Shown piece after piece: positions 9,549-21,216 of a stretch of DNA of 64,000 nucleotides. The position numbers and the translations under genes are program-made. Source of the stretch: Ophiobolus disseminans. Its lineage: Eukaryota > Ascomycota > Dothideomycetes > Pleosporales > Phaeosphaeriaceae. Each line of letters begins with the position of its first letter. Positions within the stretch are counted from its first letter, which is position 1. The stretch is from positions 558,001 to 622,000 of the forward strand of contig MU006229.1 of NCBI GenBank assembly GCA_010093685.1, in the 5' to 3' direction. The notes below the pieces were generated by a model that was not told the DNA's origin, made no database searches, and saw nothing but the letters and a program-made list of their open reading frames with translations.

Positions 9549-10877
9549 GCGCCCTGAAGTGGTGAGGGAGAGCGTGGCTTAGTTTGAGGCCTGTAGGAAA
9601 TGATCTAGTCATAGATATAAACTATCAACGGAGCGTGGACAACGTATGTTGGGGGACTTGATCGACCTAGGATCTTGACACAATGCCACGAGGCGAAAAG
9701 GCGGAGAAGACCAGGATACGATCGGTGTTGCTGTAGCTAGATCGAGAATTATCAGCAGAATACCCAGAGATAGTGGTAGACTAGGTACAGGATTGGCGCA
9801 TGGCCAACGTAATCTGATGCATTCCTTCTACCTATGATGCGGCGGCGCTTCTTGGCCCAGAGACTGCGGTTTCGAACAGCGTGCAGATCGACCATGCCGC
9901 CAGAACTGTTGCAGAATGAAGCCCTCCGCGGTAGCATATGAATTTGTTGGGACAACAACCTCTTCGCATGATGCCTAAACTACATATCCACATTTCCGGC
10001 TATGGGTGAAGCTGTGGAGACGGGTCTCGTGAGCAGTGTGGTTTTTGCTCTCCGCACTCCACACATGCAACCCTGATCCCGCAGGATTGCACCGGAGTCG
10101 CTTGGTCTTCGTCCGAATAAGCACGACAAGGATGAGACAAGGTTTTGCCGAGCACGTGAAACAGGCGGCAAAGGCTTTTTAGCGCTAGCTTAAGTAGGAT
10201 AGTGACATCATGGCGCAACAACCACCTGCTCCGTACTTTGTACTTCCCCGCACGACTCCAGCTTCCATGACGGGGATCAGTATCCATCGTATTTCGTGGG
10301 ACAACACCCTAGAAGCACTCACCGTATGTCTGTATTCGCGCGTCAGCACCAGCATCAGCGCAGCCGCAGACAGACCACGCCGCAAGATCGTACGTTCCTG
10401 TGGGACATTACCCCGAGCGCACACCATGGTTCCCGGAGAGCGCGAAGGTCTTGGTGTACTTGCCAAGCCATGGCTGAGTGCACGGCTCACGGCTTGTTAA
10501 TCGTTCCCACTTTCAGGCAAAAGAGGTGGAGCCTTTCACTAACATGAGTACTAGCGCGTGTTCTATCTCTTTGACAGTGACGTGTTGCTGGCGGAGATAA
10601 CGCGCTGACTGCAACCTCCACGCCTACCAGCGACCCGGATGCTACGTTCGGGGCAATCCCGAAGGGTGAATCAGAGGCGCGAGCCTGCAGGACGTTGAGA
10701 GACCCGCTGTTAGGCCGCCCGGGGTTGGGGTTACTTTAGAGTGCTGCGATCCCCGGATTTTGGCGTTTGCATCGCACGTCCGTTTGCTTTGTTTTTCTTG
10801 TGCTTACGCGTTGAATCACTGGACCTCGAGTGCGACCCAACAACACCACTCAATTTGATCCATCATTGTCAATCACC
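9549..10877. other. Intergenic and MFS promoter region
   Basis: A plus-strand ATG frame at 10210-10500 (96 codons, Pro/Thr/Ser-rich) is the only candidate. It contains a possible GTATGT donor near its middle, so it might be a first exon, but nothing supports a product. A CCGGGG hexamer at 10719-10724 fits the CreA consensus SYGGRG, about 155 bp upstream of the sugar-porter ATG; a single site is weak evidence. Confidence 0.4.
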
Positions 10878-12910
10878 ATGGACGGAAAGGACTCGGCCGC
10901 AGGTGTGCCTGAGAAGGAGGTCTACACTGACCCCAATGCGCATCACACTGAGAAGATTGTCGCGCCCCACGACGAGAAGATGACTGCCCCTGGCGGTGAG
11001 AAGTTCCCTATCACCGAGCACGACTCTGATCTTGCCGGCGCAACAGAGCGCCGCCAGTCTGTCGCGGGTAATATCGTCCACAACCCCCTTGCGCGTCTTT
11101 CCAAGCAAGCTGCCGTCGCCGATGCGGCCGCGTTCGCAGAGAGCAATGGCATGGCCGACCAGGCTGCGCTATTTGGCCGCGCTGCCCTCGTTGCGCGCGA
11201 CCCCAGCCGCTTCGAAATGCTCACTGAGCTCCAAGACGACGAGCGCGCAGCTCTCATCTACGAGCGCGAACACAAGTGGAATGGTCCTACCATGCTCTGG
11301 TACTCCATCGGCTTGTGTGCCATTGGCGCCGCAACACAAGGTTGGGATCAGACTGGCTCCAACGGTGCGAACTTGTCTTTTCCCGAGGAGTTCGGCATCG
11401 ATGGTAAGGGAACTGACGAGTGGATCGTGGGCATTGTCAACAGTATTATTTTCCTGACTGCCGGTCTCATCGGCGCGTTCATCGTCGACCCGCTGAACCA
11501 CTACCTCGGACGCCGTGGCGAGATCTTCCTCACTGCGGTGTGTCTGACAGCCACGCCCATCGGTTCTGCGTTCGCAAAGTCATGGCAAGGTCTTTTCGCC
11601 GCGCGCTTCGTCATGGGTATTGGTATCGGCGCGAAGAACGCGACCGTCCCCATCTACAGCGCTGAAATGGCACCTGCGCGTATTCGCGGCGCGCTCGTCA
11701 TGTTCTGGCAGCTGTGGGTGGTCATCGGTATATTCCTCGGTTTCACTGCCAACGTCATCGTTAAGGACACTGGAAGAATCTCTTGGCGCCTCCAGCTGGG
11801 ATCCGCCTTCATCCCTTCTTTCGTCCTCATGTGCGGCATCTTCTTCTGTCCCGAGTCTCCCCGTTGGCTCATGAAGCATGGCAAGATCGCTCAAGGATAC
11901 GAGTCCATGAGGAAGCTGCGCAGCCACCAAATTATCGGCGCGCGAGACTACTATTACTCGTACGTCATCTACCAGGAGGAGCTCAAGCTCGCGCGTGGAG
12001 CCGGGTACTTTGCACGCCTACGGGACTGCTTCACGGTGCCGCGTATCCGACGTGCCAACTACGGCGCTAGCACGGTCATGATTGCGCAGCAAATGTGCGG
12101 TATCAACATTATCAGTTTCTACTCGTCGACCATCTTCCGCGACGTGGGCTACACTCCCACTCAAGCGCTGTACGCATCTCTCGGATACGGCGCCGTCCAG
12201 GTCGTCTTCACAATCCCAACTCTCTTCCTCATCGACACCAAGGGCCGCCGCAACCTGTGCCTGATCACCTTCCCCATCATGTGCATCACGCTTCTCGCCG
12301 CCGGCTTATCCCTGCTTGCTCCGGAGACGGCGAGCCGTGGAGAGCGCATCGGTCCTGTTGTGTTCTTTGTGTACCTCTTTACGATTGCATATTCGATGGG
12401 TGAGGGGCCGGTTGCCTTCCAGTACTCTGCTGAGGTTTTCCCGACCATCCAGCGTGAGCAGGGTATGGCGTGGGCTGTGTGCATCAACAACACATTTGCT
12501 GGTGTTTTGGGTCTCACGTTCCCGCGTATGACGACGGTGATGACGCCGACCGGAGCTTGTGAGTCATACCTCCTCAGCCCGCTTGAATGCTCTGCTAACT
12601 TGCCATCTTAGTCGGCTTCTACGCGGGTCTCAACTTGATAGCATGGGGCATGATATTCTGCTTTCTGCGCGAGACCAAGCAACTCACACTCGAGGAAATT
12701 GATCGTAAGCCATATTGCATACATCACTCCTATTCATGCACTAATGTCCGCATAGAGGTCTTCTCCGTCCCCACATCCGTGTACCTCAAATACGAGACCA
12801 AGGTCTGGCTACCCTACTTCATCAAGCGCCACATCTTCCGCAAGCCAATCGCCAAGCCTGCGCTGCTCGACACTCAGACTGGCCACATTGAGCCTGTGCC
12901 GGCTGCTTAG
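10878..12910 (+). CDS. MFS sugar/polyol transporter, 642 aa
   Basis: Three exons: 10878-12558, 12612-12704 and 12756-12910 (introns 53 and 51 nt); total 1929 nt, frame closed. The start is the CACCATGG at 10878. Sugar-porter signatures are clear: a GRR motif (NHYLGRRGE), PESPRWLMKHGK after TM6, QQMCGINIISFYSSTIF in TM7, DTKGRRN between TM8 and TM9, and a final FLRETKQLTLEEID. A ~130-residue cytosolic N-terminal extension precedes TM1. Such proteins are 12-helix plasma-membrane proton symporters for hexoses, polyols or inositol; the substrate cannot be read from sequence. It is convergent with HUT1 downstream. Confidence 0.92.
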
Positions 12911-13155
12911 ATATGAAGAAGAAGATGGCAATGAGGGCAAGTAATGGAGTTGGACGAGTTGGATAATGCGAATGAGAAAAGTGAATGGGTAGATACTGTT
13001 GACCCAGACGTGAGACATGGGATATGTCAGTCTTTTGAATGCGAACGATACCCTTTGGATGGAGTTGAACACTGTTTCTACATCTATATGCAGCCGTCTT
13101 CTTCCATGTCTATACTGCCATCCCAAACGCCCACCCCAATCCCAGTTTCTCTCGT

Positions 13156-14431
13156 TCACAACTCCTTCTTACCTCCTTCATTCGCCAACTTCTTCTTCGC
13201 CTCAGCCTTTCTCTTCCCCTCCACGCGCTTAACCGCCGCCTCAGCTCCAATCCCGCCAAACACCAGCCCAACACCCACCCACTGCATCCCCGTAACCACG
13301 TGCCCAAATAGCACCACACTGACCAACATACTCAGCATCTTGCGCGTCACCGTGACGGTCACGAGTAACAAACTGCTGAAATGTGCCAGCGTGTGGAAAA
13401 TGAAGACCTGTCCCACCGCGCCGCATGCGCTGAAAGCCAGCACGTCCCAGCCGACGGACGGGTACGTGGACACAAAGTTCAGCGCGTCGGCGAGTTCGTT
13501 TGGCGATGAGAGGTATGATGATACCGCTGTGCCAGCGAGGTAGGGTGATAGAAGTAAATACCCAACCGTAAGTACCGTAGAAATGATATTCTGCGCACAC
13601 ATCATCTGCTGCCCGGTAAAGCCCTTCCACCTCATAAAAATCTCATCCTGAACCGTATTCGTCAACCCATCCATCAGCAAATTCACACCCAGCAAAAACA
13701 AGCCCAGCGCCTTACTTGCGTCCGCAGCCACGCCTTTCTTCGCGGCTTTCTTCGCCGTGGACGGATTATGCAGCGTAAACACTGCGACGCCGAGCGTGAC
13801 GCACAGCACGACGAGGTACTTGTACAGCGGATACCGTTTCTGAAAAATACTTATGTGCAAAAACATGACCGGGAGCAACTTGCACGACTTGGCGAGTATG
13901 AAGGTCACGTAGTCGATGTGCTTTAGGCTAGCGTAGCCAAAGGGCGAGGCGAGCGAGGACGTTACGGCGATAAGGAGGAGGGGGAAGAGGATTGCGCGCG
14001 AGGGGAAGATGGGCGGGACGGTGCGCGTGTGGGTTGTTGGGTGCCGCGGCGCGGAGGTGTAGAGGTAGATGAGACCGGTTATGGCGGCGAAGGCGGATTG
14101 GATGGTGTTGAGGAAGATGGCGTATTTGAAGCGCGAGTGTTGGGGGCCGTGGGTGGTGGTTGTTAGGCGCTCTTGGAGGTAGGCCCAGCTTAGACTGTGG
14201 AGTGTTAGATGTATTCTCTGGAGGAGAGTGTAGGACGTACAAGCTTGCGTATATGCCGCCGACGCATATCACTAGTTGTCCTAGGCCAGCTTCTCTCTGC
14301 TCTTGCGGGTTGCGCGCCTCCTCTGCAATCTTCTTCTCGAGCGAGTGTACCGCGTCGTCAAATTGGTGTGAAGCGCCATTGGCCTGTTTCCCCTTCTCTT
14401 TATTCCGCGCTTTGGAACTTGCGCGCGCCAT
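13156..14431 (-). CDS. HUT1: UDP-galactose transporter homolog 1 (SLC35B1 family), 409 aa
   Basis: Two exons: 14241-14431 and 13156-14194, with a 46-nt intron (GTACGT...CCACAG). Total is 1230 nt. After the join the protein reads a hydrophobic segment ending LSWAYLQERL, typical of the family. The remainder has about ten membrane helices with HUT1-like segments such as FGYASLKHIDYVTFILAKS and GLTNTVQDEIFMRW. The C-terminus ends KKEL, a KKXX dilysine ER-retrieval signal. Family members are ER nucleotide-sugar (or ATP/ADP) exchangers that support glycosylation and folding in the lumen. N-terminal Lys/Arg-rich ~50 residues are cytosolic. Its 3' end faces that of the MFS gene. Confidence 0.92.
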
Positions 14432-15196
14432 CTCTATTCGACTTTAGTGTGGTGTGTGTTGAAGGAAGGTGAAGTCGCGTGTAGTAAAGGAGTGTGAGTT
14501 GCGCGTGGTCGAGATCCTCAAAGGCAAGAGTCGAGGACAGCAATCGAAAAAAGAAAGAGCAGGAAGACGGATGCAAGAGGGGGAGAGTAAGGAGCGTTAA
14601 GTGACAGGTGTCTCCCACGCAGTACAATCTCACCTCACCTGTCCAAAGTCAACCGTGGCATCAAGTCGCGGAGCTAAGACGGGGGTAAAACGCCACTCAC
14701 GCACGGCCCCGTCCGGTCATTTCAGCCTCATGCGTTTCTCGCTTACGAAACGTGGGGTCGGTCGTCGCGAAGAAGGTGGGATGGAGAATGTGAACGCCAC
14801 GGTTTGTGAGTATTAGAGCTACGGATTCGAGTCTAGGGGGGCAATTGTCTTGAACGGTGGTGCTTGATTTGACTTTCTGCCCGGGTTGGACAATGGGGAA
14901 GGATCAGAGTGCGGTTTGGACAGAAAGGGCATGTATGTCTAGGACGGATTCTACCGGAATCATCTAGTGAAAGCGAGTCTAATCCAGCGTAATGTATGCG
15001 CGAAAGTCGTAAACGTGATATTTCCATCCCGCACAGAAAATGCTCAAGTTGCCAACCCAGGTAAAAGGAAAAACGCCGAACTATGCATCCGTGCCCACCC
15101 GCAAAATCCTCCTTCTCATAAGTCGCGAGGATAGACAGCCTTACGCGAAAAAGTTCAAACCCAGCGTCGAACTACTCCCATCAAAACCTCCCACCC
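14432..15196. other. Intergenic (HUT1 promoter side)
   Basis: This is upstream of HUT1 and the 3' flank of the minus-strand hypothetical gene. Only short, unsupported frames are present. Confidence 0.5.
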
Positions 15197-15844
15197 TCAA
15201 GCTTCCCCCCTCCCAATCTTCGCAACTGCACTCCTAACAAGTACCCACATCGGCCCCGCACTCCCCTCCTTCCTCCCCGCCTCCTCACCACCACACCTCC
15301 TCCTCCACATCTCCCTCCAGCCCCTCTCCGTATCCCTCTCAACAAACCTCATAAGCTGTCCCGCGCGCTTACCCTGCCTCCTATACCCACGCATAAACGC
15401 ATCCCACTCGCTTCTCTCTTTAACAAACAGCACAACCCCGTTGCCCGCATCGATCGGCTGGCTGCCGCTGCAGATGCGCGCTTCCCACGCGGAGCTGACT
15501 TGCTGGAAGGTAAAGTCGCAGGCGTGCAGGATATAGTACCGTTTTTTCTTGCCGCAGCCAGAGGCGAGTTGGCTGGAGGGCGTGATCCAGCGTTCGGCGC
15601 GGGAGTAGATGCCGTCTGCGAGGGCGGCGTGGAGCAGGTGTGATGGCACGTATTGGCGGCATGCGAGGAGGAGTTTGTTGCGGAGGAGCGGGAGGTTGAT
15701 GTCTGGGTGTGCGGTGGGGATTTGTGGCGAGTAGGACAGCAGGGGCTTGGATGTGCGTGTTGAGCGTGCGGGAGGTTTGGAAATGCGGCCGGAGAGGACG
15801 GGGAATTGGTGGGCAGTTATAGTCTGCGTCTGAACGGGTGCCAT
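15197..15844 (-). CDS. Hypothetical protein, 215 aa, intronless
   Basis: An ATG at 15844 in an ACCATGG-type context opens a 215-codon frame. The N-terminus is Thr/Ser/Pro/Arg-rich. The middle has a compact-looking segment (CGKKKRYYILHACDFTFQQ, then WEARICSG and GVVLFVKERSEWDAFMRGY). The C-terminal part is strongly basic with Trp and Arg (ERGWREMWRRRCGGEE). No known domain was recognised and no signal peptide or membrane helix is seen. Length and start context make it a likely gene. Confidence 0.6.
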   Translation of the reverse strand: MAPVQTQTITAHQFPVLSGRISKPPARSTRTSKPLLSYSPQIPTAHPDINLPLLRNKLLLACRQYVPSHLLHAALADGIYSRAERWITPSSQLASGCGKKKRYYILHACDFTFQQVSSAWEARICSGSQPIDAGNGVVLFVKERSEWDAFMRGYRRQGKRAGQLMRFVERDTERGWREMWRRRCGGEEAGRKEGSAGPMWVLVRSAVAKIGRGEA

Positions 15845-16909
15845 GGTGTGTGAAGTGGTAAGAATTTTCAGGTCGTGTCGTTACTTCTTCGAGTCGTGAA
15901 GTCGTAAAGTCGTAAATCAGTGTCCAACAGCAAAATTGCAACCCCCAGACAAAGTGCGGTCAAGCCCATCTTTAAAAAGTCCAACCAAGCAGCACGCCGT
16001 CCACATCAAGTCTAGCTGCATGTCGAAAGCTGCATGCCGCCTCGGAAATCAATCGGGCGTGCATTTCGGTATGCTTAGTCTACGGATCCTGGCGGTCAGT
16101 GGCAAGCATAGAAGGATAAGCGAGGTCAGCTGCCGCCGAACCTCTCCGCGCGTGCAGAGCCTGCATGTTGTTGTGTGCGGGAAATGATGATGGAGGTGAT
16201 TGCTTGACGCTTCGATGAATAGGGATTATCATAGTATTTTTGTGTTTTGAAGTCGTGTCGGGAAGTGTGTCGCTCGACTGACAGGTTTGACAAGCATTTT
16301 GAGCTGGACCCTGATGACGTATCTTCAAATTGTAAGCCGAATCACAGCCTCACCAAACACAGTCACAGCAAATCTTTTCAAGTCATACTTGGTATCATTG
16401 TTGTCGGTATCTAGGAGAGTAGGTAAGGAGGGCGTGAAGGTGATCGTAAGAGCAAGTAGTGTAGTGTGTCGAGGGAGAGTGATTAGGAAAGGAGGTACAG
16501 AATCGGGGTGGTGGATAGTGGTGTCGGTATGGTGTGATGTGGTGTGAGAGCATGAGAATGATCTCGTTGGTCTTCCAGTCGTCTTCGCCAAAACCCCAGA
16601 CAGTAAAAGGAAAATGGACGCCAGTCTCCTCATCACTGGCTGTCCGGATATCAAAAGCCATTAGTCATGACACTCGTGACGCTCAATCTGCTGTCAGACC
16701 TCGAACAAGCTCTGACCCGAAGAAAAAGGAATAATGCCCCTAACAACCCCTGGTATCCATAAGTAGAAGCAGAAAGGACCAAGCAAGCCAGTGCTTTTGT
16801 GTCGTTTTGTGGGCGTGCCACCCTGAGCGCTCAGTTCGACGGCAGGAGGTCGTGAGGCTGCTCTGTCGCACAGGCTATCCATCTTCGTCGGTGGATCGCA
16901 CCATACCGC
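15845..16909. other. Intergenic
   Basis: No gene is supported. Overlapping frames on both strands near 16290-16660 lack convincing starts and family similarity. The right end is the 3' flank of the KH gene. Confidence 0.5.
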
Positions 16910-18051
16910 CTACTCCTGCGCCTGGCTGCGTCGCATCTTCTCCGCCTCGAGGTTCTCGTACAACAAGTACAAGGCCTTCTCGTTGGCGGTGGCGCTACCG
17001 GTGATGGTGAACATGCGCTCGCCGGTATCGTCATGGGGGGCCTTGGCGATGGAGATGCGGGCACCCGACGTCTTGCGGATCTCGCTAATCTTGCTACCAC
17101 CACGCCCGATGATGCAGCCAACCATGTCGGAGGGAATGCTGATATTCTGCGTCTGCAGCTCGACGCCGTCCTCGTCGTGTGTCGGGGGTGGAGGCCGGCT
17201 CGCGGCGTCGGATCCAGAGCGGCGCGAGTACGTCGTGGGCGGCGAGTCGCTGAAGTCGGCGCCGTGACCAGTGCGGTTGTACGAGCGTCCACCGCTGAGA
17301 CCTCCAGCAGCGCCACCGTTGGACAGAGGGCCGGGCCCAACGCCTGGCTGCACCCTTACAGAGGGGTTGTAGAGGACGGTGCCGTATCCGCGCTCGTGAT
17401 CGTCGATGAGGCACTTGCCAATCTCCCAGATGGCCTTCTCGATGCCGGATGGGGAGCCCTGTACCTCGACGATGCGCTCGGTGGACTGGGGGAGCATCTC
17501 CTTCTGTGCCACCATGCGCACGCCAGACGCGTCTTGGATCTGCTTGATCTTCAGGCCCTGGCGTCCGATGATGGTGCCCATTTGGTTGTGCGAGATGAGG
17601 AGGCGGATGGCTGGGGATGTTAGTTTGTGGTGTGGTACTTTTAGGCGTGGAACATACGATGGGTGCCGTCGGTGCGGACGAGACCGCCCATGCCCATTGC
17701 GGGTGCGCCGTCGAGGAGGCCTTTGGCGACCAAGCCGTATGCCTTGGAGATGCCCGAGAGACTGCCGGTGACGGAGAGGACGCGGTCGTGGACGCCCTGG
17801 ACGACCTTGCTGACGCCGGCGCGCACGCCAGTCTCATCACGCAGGTCAGCGACGTTCTTGCCCGCCTTGCCAATGATAACACCGGCCTCCTTCGACGAGA
17901 CAATGGCGCGGAGGGTGAGCTGCGAGTCGGCGTACTCCTGCTCGGTGCGCGGGGTCACGTCGGCCTCGCCGTCGATGTTGAGGCGGTCGAGCTGCTCGGC
18001 GACGCGGCCGGCATCCTGACCGGGGCCTGACTGAGACTCTTCGGTGGACAT
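16910..18051 (-). CDS. Triple KH-domain RNA-binding protein (Rnc1/PBP2-like), 364 aa
   Basis: Two exons: 17658-18051 and 16910-17610 (intron 47 nt, GTATGT...CCCCAG); total 1095 nt. Three KH domains are visible, each with its GxxG loop: GKAG at 61-64, GRQG at 147-150 and GRGG at 300-303. A Gly/Ser/Arg-rich linker separates KH2 from KH3. This layout matches the poly(C)-binding/hnRNP K class, with Rnc1 of fission yeast and PBP2/HEK2 of budding yeast as relatives. These bind C/U-rich RNA and affect mRNA stability. The start at 18051 is the first ATG; upstream in frame there is only a non-ATG codon. A 5'-UTR intron precedes it. Confidence 0.92.
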
Positions 18052-18065
18052 GGTGTAGGAATGGC

Positions 18066-18130
18066 CTAGGAGCGAGCTGCGGGTGCCGTCAGTGACGTAG
18101 CTTTGCGACGCGCGACACGGCAAAACTTAC
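18066..18130 (-). other. Likely 5'-UTR intron of the KH gene
   Basis: On the minus strand GTAAGTTTTG...CTCCTAG spans 65 nt and ends 14 nt before the KH-gene ATG. Leader introns are common in this gene class. Position and splice signals support it; there is no transcript evidence. Confidence 0.5.
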
Positions 18131-18877
18131 GAGGTGTCGCGGGGAGCAAGAGGGAGTTAGGTGAGGTAAGAGTGGTCGGGCGCGTGGAGGGCCTGCCAAT
18201 TATCGCGTCAGTTGTTAAAGGGTTTTGACGTGGTGTTGCGAAGTTCGAGCAGCAACTCACAGGTGCGGGAGTGGCGGGGAGGTGGTCGGTGCGGGTCAAC
18301 CGAAAGGTGAGAGAGATGGGAGCAGGGGGGAGAAGACTGGAGGACACGTGGGGGAGAGGGCGTGGTGGGCGTGCAGTCAGGATATGGAGAGAATGGTGTA
18401 GGTGTAGGAGAGCAGGTTCACGTCGGGGACAAAGAGGGCTGCATGTGTGCTGGGATAATCGGGAAGACAGGTCGCACTCTCTCTCTTTAGCGAGGCGGAC
18501 GAGCCTTGCCGTATTCAATGGAATGCGCTTGCGTGTTGGTGCAGTAGATTGCCTGTGTAGCAGCAGCATCCGTCATAATGGTGGAAGCAATCACCCTGCA
18601 TTGCAGTGGCTGCTGTTGCTGTTGCTGTGCAGCGCATCACCCCGCAGCCTCATAAAGCCACTCGTGGATGCCAAGAATAGAGGGCAGCCTCGTGGGTTCG
18701 GTCATGTATCTACTATCATGTCTATATCCAACGTTATTTCATCTCCTCATAGTTTTCTACTAGTAAATTTTGGTGTATACATTCACTCAACTGTTTCGCT
18801 CCATGCGCCCCAGTGTAGACGTCGGCAACAAACCTTTCCAACACCACCCATGCATTTCAACCAACGCCATGCCAACA
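18131..18877. other. Intergenic, KH-gene promoter
   Basis: Upstream of the KH gene and 3' of the dehydrogenase. A long plus-strand frame starting at 18271 has no ATG start and a skewed composition; it is rejected. Confidence 0.5.
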
Positions 18878-20206
18878 CTACTTCTGCGCCTCAAACACCA
18901 CCTTCTGCACCTTCATCTTGTCGAAGATGTCGTAGCCCTCGACAGCCTCGCTCAGTGGCATGATCTTGTCGGCCATGAATCTACACGAGTTAGTGAGGAG
19001 GAACGTCAAGTTGCTTTCAACTCACCCAAGCTTGTCCTGATGCCTCTTCAGACTCTCCAACGCCTCTTCAAACACGCTCCTTACCGGACATCTCCCCATC
19101 TGCACCCTAATGTTCTTGTTATACGCCTCATTCCCAGTCCATGGAATCTCCCCGTTGTGTACACCAACACTCGAGATCACACCCCATGGCCGCACAAGCT
19201 CATATCCCATGCGTAGCGCTGGGCTTAGTCCTACTACTTCAATGACAATGTCTGCACCTCGGCCGTCTGTAAGCACTTTGACGCGGGCATCCAGTCCTGC
19301 GCGATCGGTTTGGAAGTTCCAGGGTTCGGCGCCGAGGGACTTTGCGAGTTCCAGACGGGAGGGTACGGAGTCAACGGCGAGAATCTTCTTTGGGTTATAG
19401 TCGGTAATGTTAAGGAGAGCGCAGAGGGCAACGGGGCCGCAGCCGATAAGGACGACGACGCTGTCTTTGATCTCCTCGGGCGTGGAGTGTTGGAAGCCGT
19501 TTTTGGCGGCAAACATGCCTTGATGGTGTTAGTAGATGTTAAGCGTTGTGGTTGGTTTGATATAGCTGGTCCTCCAGTCGGCATGTCACAGCTGGATGTT
19601 TGAACAGTTCAGACTTCTCCACACGTACCAGTAGGAAAGATATCCGCCATCAACACCAGCGCCTCGCCCTTGATATCCGATGGGGCTTTTACGACCGTCG
19701 AATCTGCTAGTGGGACACGCACATACTGGGCTTGCGCGCCGTCAAGCGGTCCGCTACCGAGCAACAAGCATTTGGTGCATCGAGACGAGTAGCCGCGTGT
19801 GCAGTAGAAGCACTCGCCGCAAGAGATTGTAAAGGGCGAAACTACGTGGTCGCCGACTTTGAGTTTCGTGACTGCTGATCCGACTTCGTGGACGTGTCCG
19901 GTGAACTCATGGCCCATGATGAAGTCTGTGCCGGAGGGTTGGTGGCCGCGGTAGACGTGTAGTTCGCTGTTGACATTCTGTCATTAATGGGTGTTCTAGT
20001 TATGAGAGACGAGATTCAAGTACCTTCCACATAGTGCTGTCTGTGAGTTGTTAGCCTCAATGCCGTCCAACATGTAGCAGTGAATGTACCTTGTCGACCT
20101 TGACGATGATATCAGTCTGGTCTTTAATCTTCGGCACTGGCCTATCTTCAATCACAACTTTGCCAGGCCCCTTAAAGACCACTGCTTTCATCGTGTCGTT
20201 TCCCAT
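18878..20206 (-). CDS. Zinc-dependent alcohol dehydrogenase (MDR superfamily), 355 aa
   Basis: Five exons on the minus strand: 20090-20206, 20024-20040 (17 nt), 19629-19966, 19026-19518 and 18878-18980; introns 49, 57, 110 and 45 nt; total 1068 nt. The 17-nt exon 2 supplies TALCG, completing the catalytic-zinc motif CGSELH (Cys43). GHEFTG gives the His64-Glu65 pair. The structural zinc is bound by Cys94, Cys97, Cys100 and Cys108 (CGECFYC...C). The Rossmann glycine motif is IGCGPVALCALL, followed by acidic AVDS, which favours NAD. These enzymes oxidise alcohols or polyols or reduce aldehydes; the substrate is unknown. Choosing the CAACAG acceptor of intron 2, not the earlier GACAG, is what restores the motif. 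Confidence 0.92.
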
Positions 20207-20833
20207 GATTGTTATTCGACGTATGCAAGGATGCTAAGTCAAGAATCGGCAGGATGTTGGGAGAAATAGGATCAAAAGTCCAGCGATGTCGCATACTGAA
20301 GTGGAGAACGGCAGCTAAATAGTGTCCGGCATCTGACGACACGCGCTGGTTTCGCGCTCCATGATGGTGTGGAAGCTTACCCCGCCGAGGTCGATTGGGC
20401 GGGGTAGCTGGCATCAAGGAGGAAACCGGCTGCGATCTGATACTGCGACATGGACCGAGAATAGAAATGGTTGATCTACATAACATACATATCCTGAAGA
20501 TCGTCAGCCTCTTATCGTAAAGGCCGTGGATGGTTCTGCGCGTTGTTTCTTGTTTAGCTACCGAAAGCGTCCCAAAGCCTCAATGCGCCCAGAAGACTAT
20601 CCGGACTTCATGAGACGTTGCGCTCTAGAGTGGAACGCATATTGTCGCCGCCCTAATCAAATCAAGAAGAGAAGTCACACCTCAACGTACCAAAGCAGAC
20701 CCAGTTCGTAGCCCTCCGTACGCCCTTGTCATGACCGATGGCAGTGCCACTACCATCCGTATGTAACCAACGCCAAAATGACACCGTAAAATGCATATCA
20801 AAATCATCCGTTGCCTCCCGAAACGTGTCGTCC
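20207..20833. other. Intergenic
   Basis: Dehydrogenase upstream region and 3' flank of the Yippee gene. Only short frames without support. Confidence 0.5.
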
Positions 20834-21216
20834 TCAAGTCACCGTGCACAGGAGCTCCGCCTCCAGGATGAACTTGCCCTCCTTGTACTTCTCGCTGGCC
20901 TCATACGCCTTGTCGTACTTCCAGCCAACCGTCTCCTTGCACTGTCTGCAGTGGATGTCGCGCACGATGTGGCGGCCTGTGGTCATGTTGCGCTCGTTGG
21001 GCTCGGATTCGGTGACGTTGACAACGGTGTCGAAGAGGTATGCCTTGCCGTGTTGGCCGCGGAAGTTCTGCGGTCCGTGAGTATGATAGACGCGCGTCTT
21101 GTAATTATGGTACACACCCTGCTCAGTATGTCATCGTGGTTGGAGAGGTGTGTCTTGCAGTTCTTGCATCCGTATATGCGCGATGAGTTCAGGTAGATGT
21201 TGTATGAGAGACCCAT
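20834..21216 (-). CDS. Yippee-family zinc-binding protein, 110 aa
   Basis: Two exons: 21118-21216 (33 codons) and 20834-21067, with a 50-nt intron (GTGTGT...CCGCAG). The product shows the family hallmark C-x2-C-x52-C-x2-C with Cys17, Cys20, Cys73 and Cys76. Other family segments are YGCKNCKTHLS, NFRGQHGKAYLF and GRHIVRDIHC. Yippee/YPEL proteins (yeast MOH1 is a relative) fold as a beta-tent zinc domain and in yeast form part of the GID/CTLH ubiquitin-ligase context. The length is normal. The start is the ATG at 21216. Confidence 0.93.

Noticed and set aside
18271..18963. 230-codon plus-strand frame opposite the KH-gene leader
   Set aside because: It starts with GTG, has a skewed Arg/Ser/Pro composition and covers a promoter with a 5'-UTR intron on the other strand; no domain.
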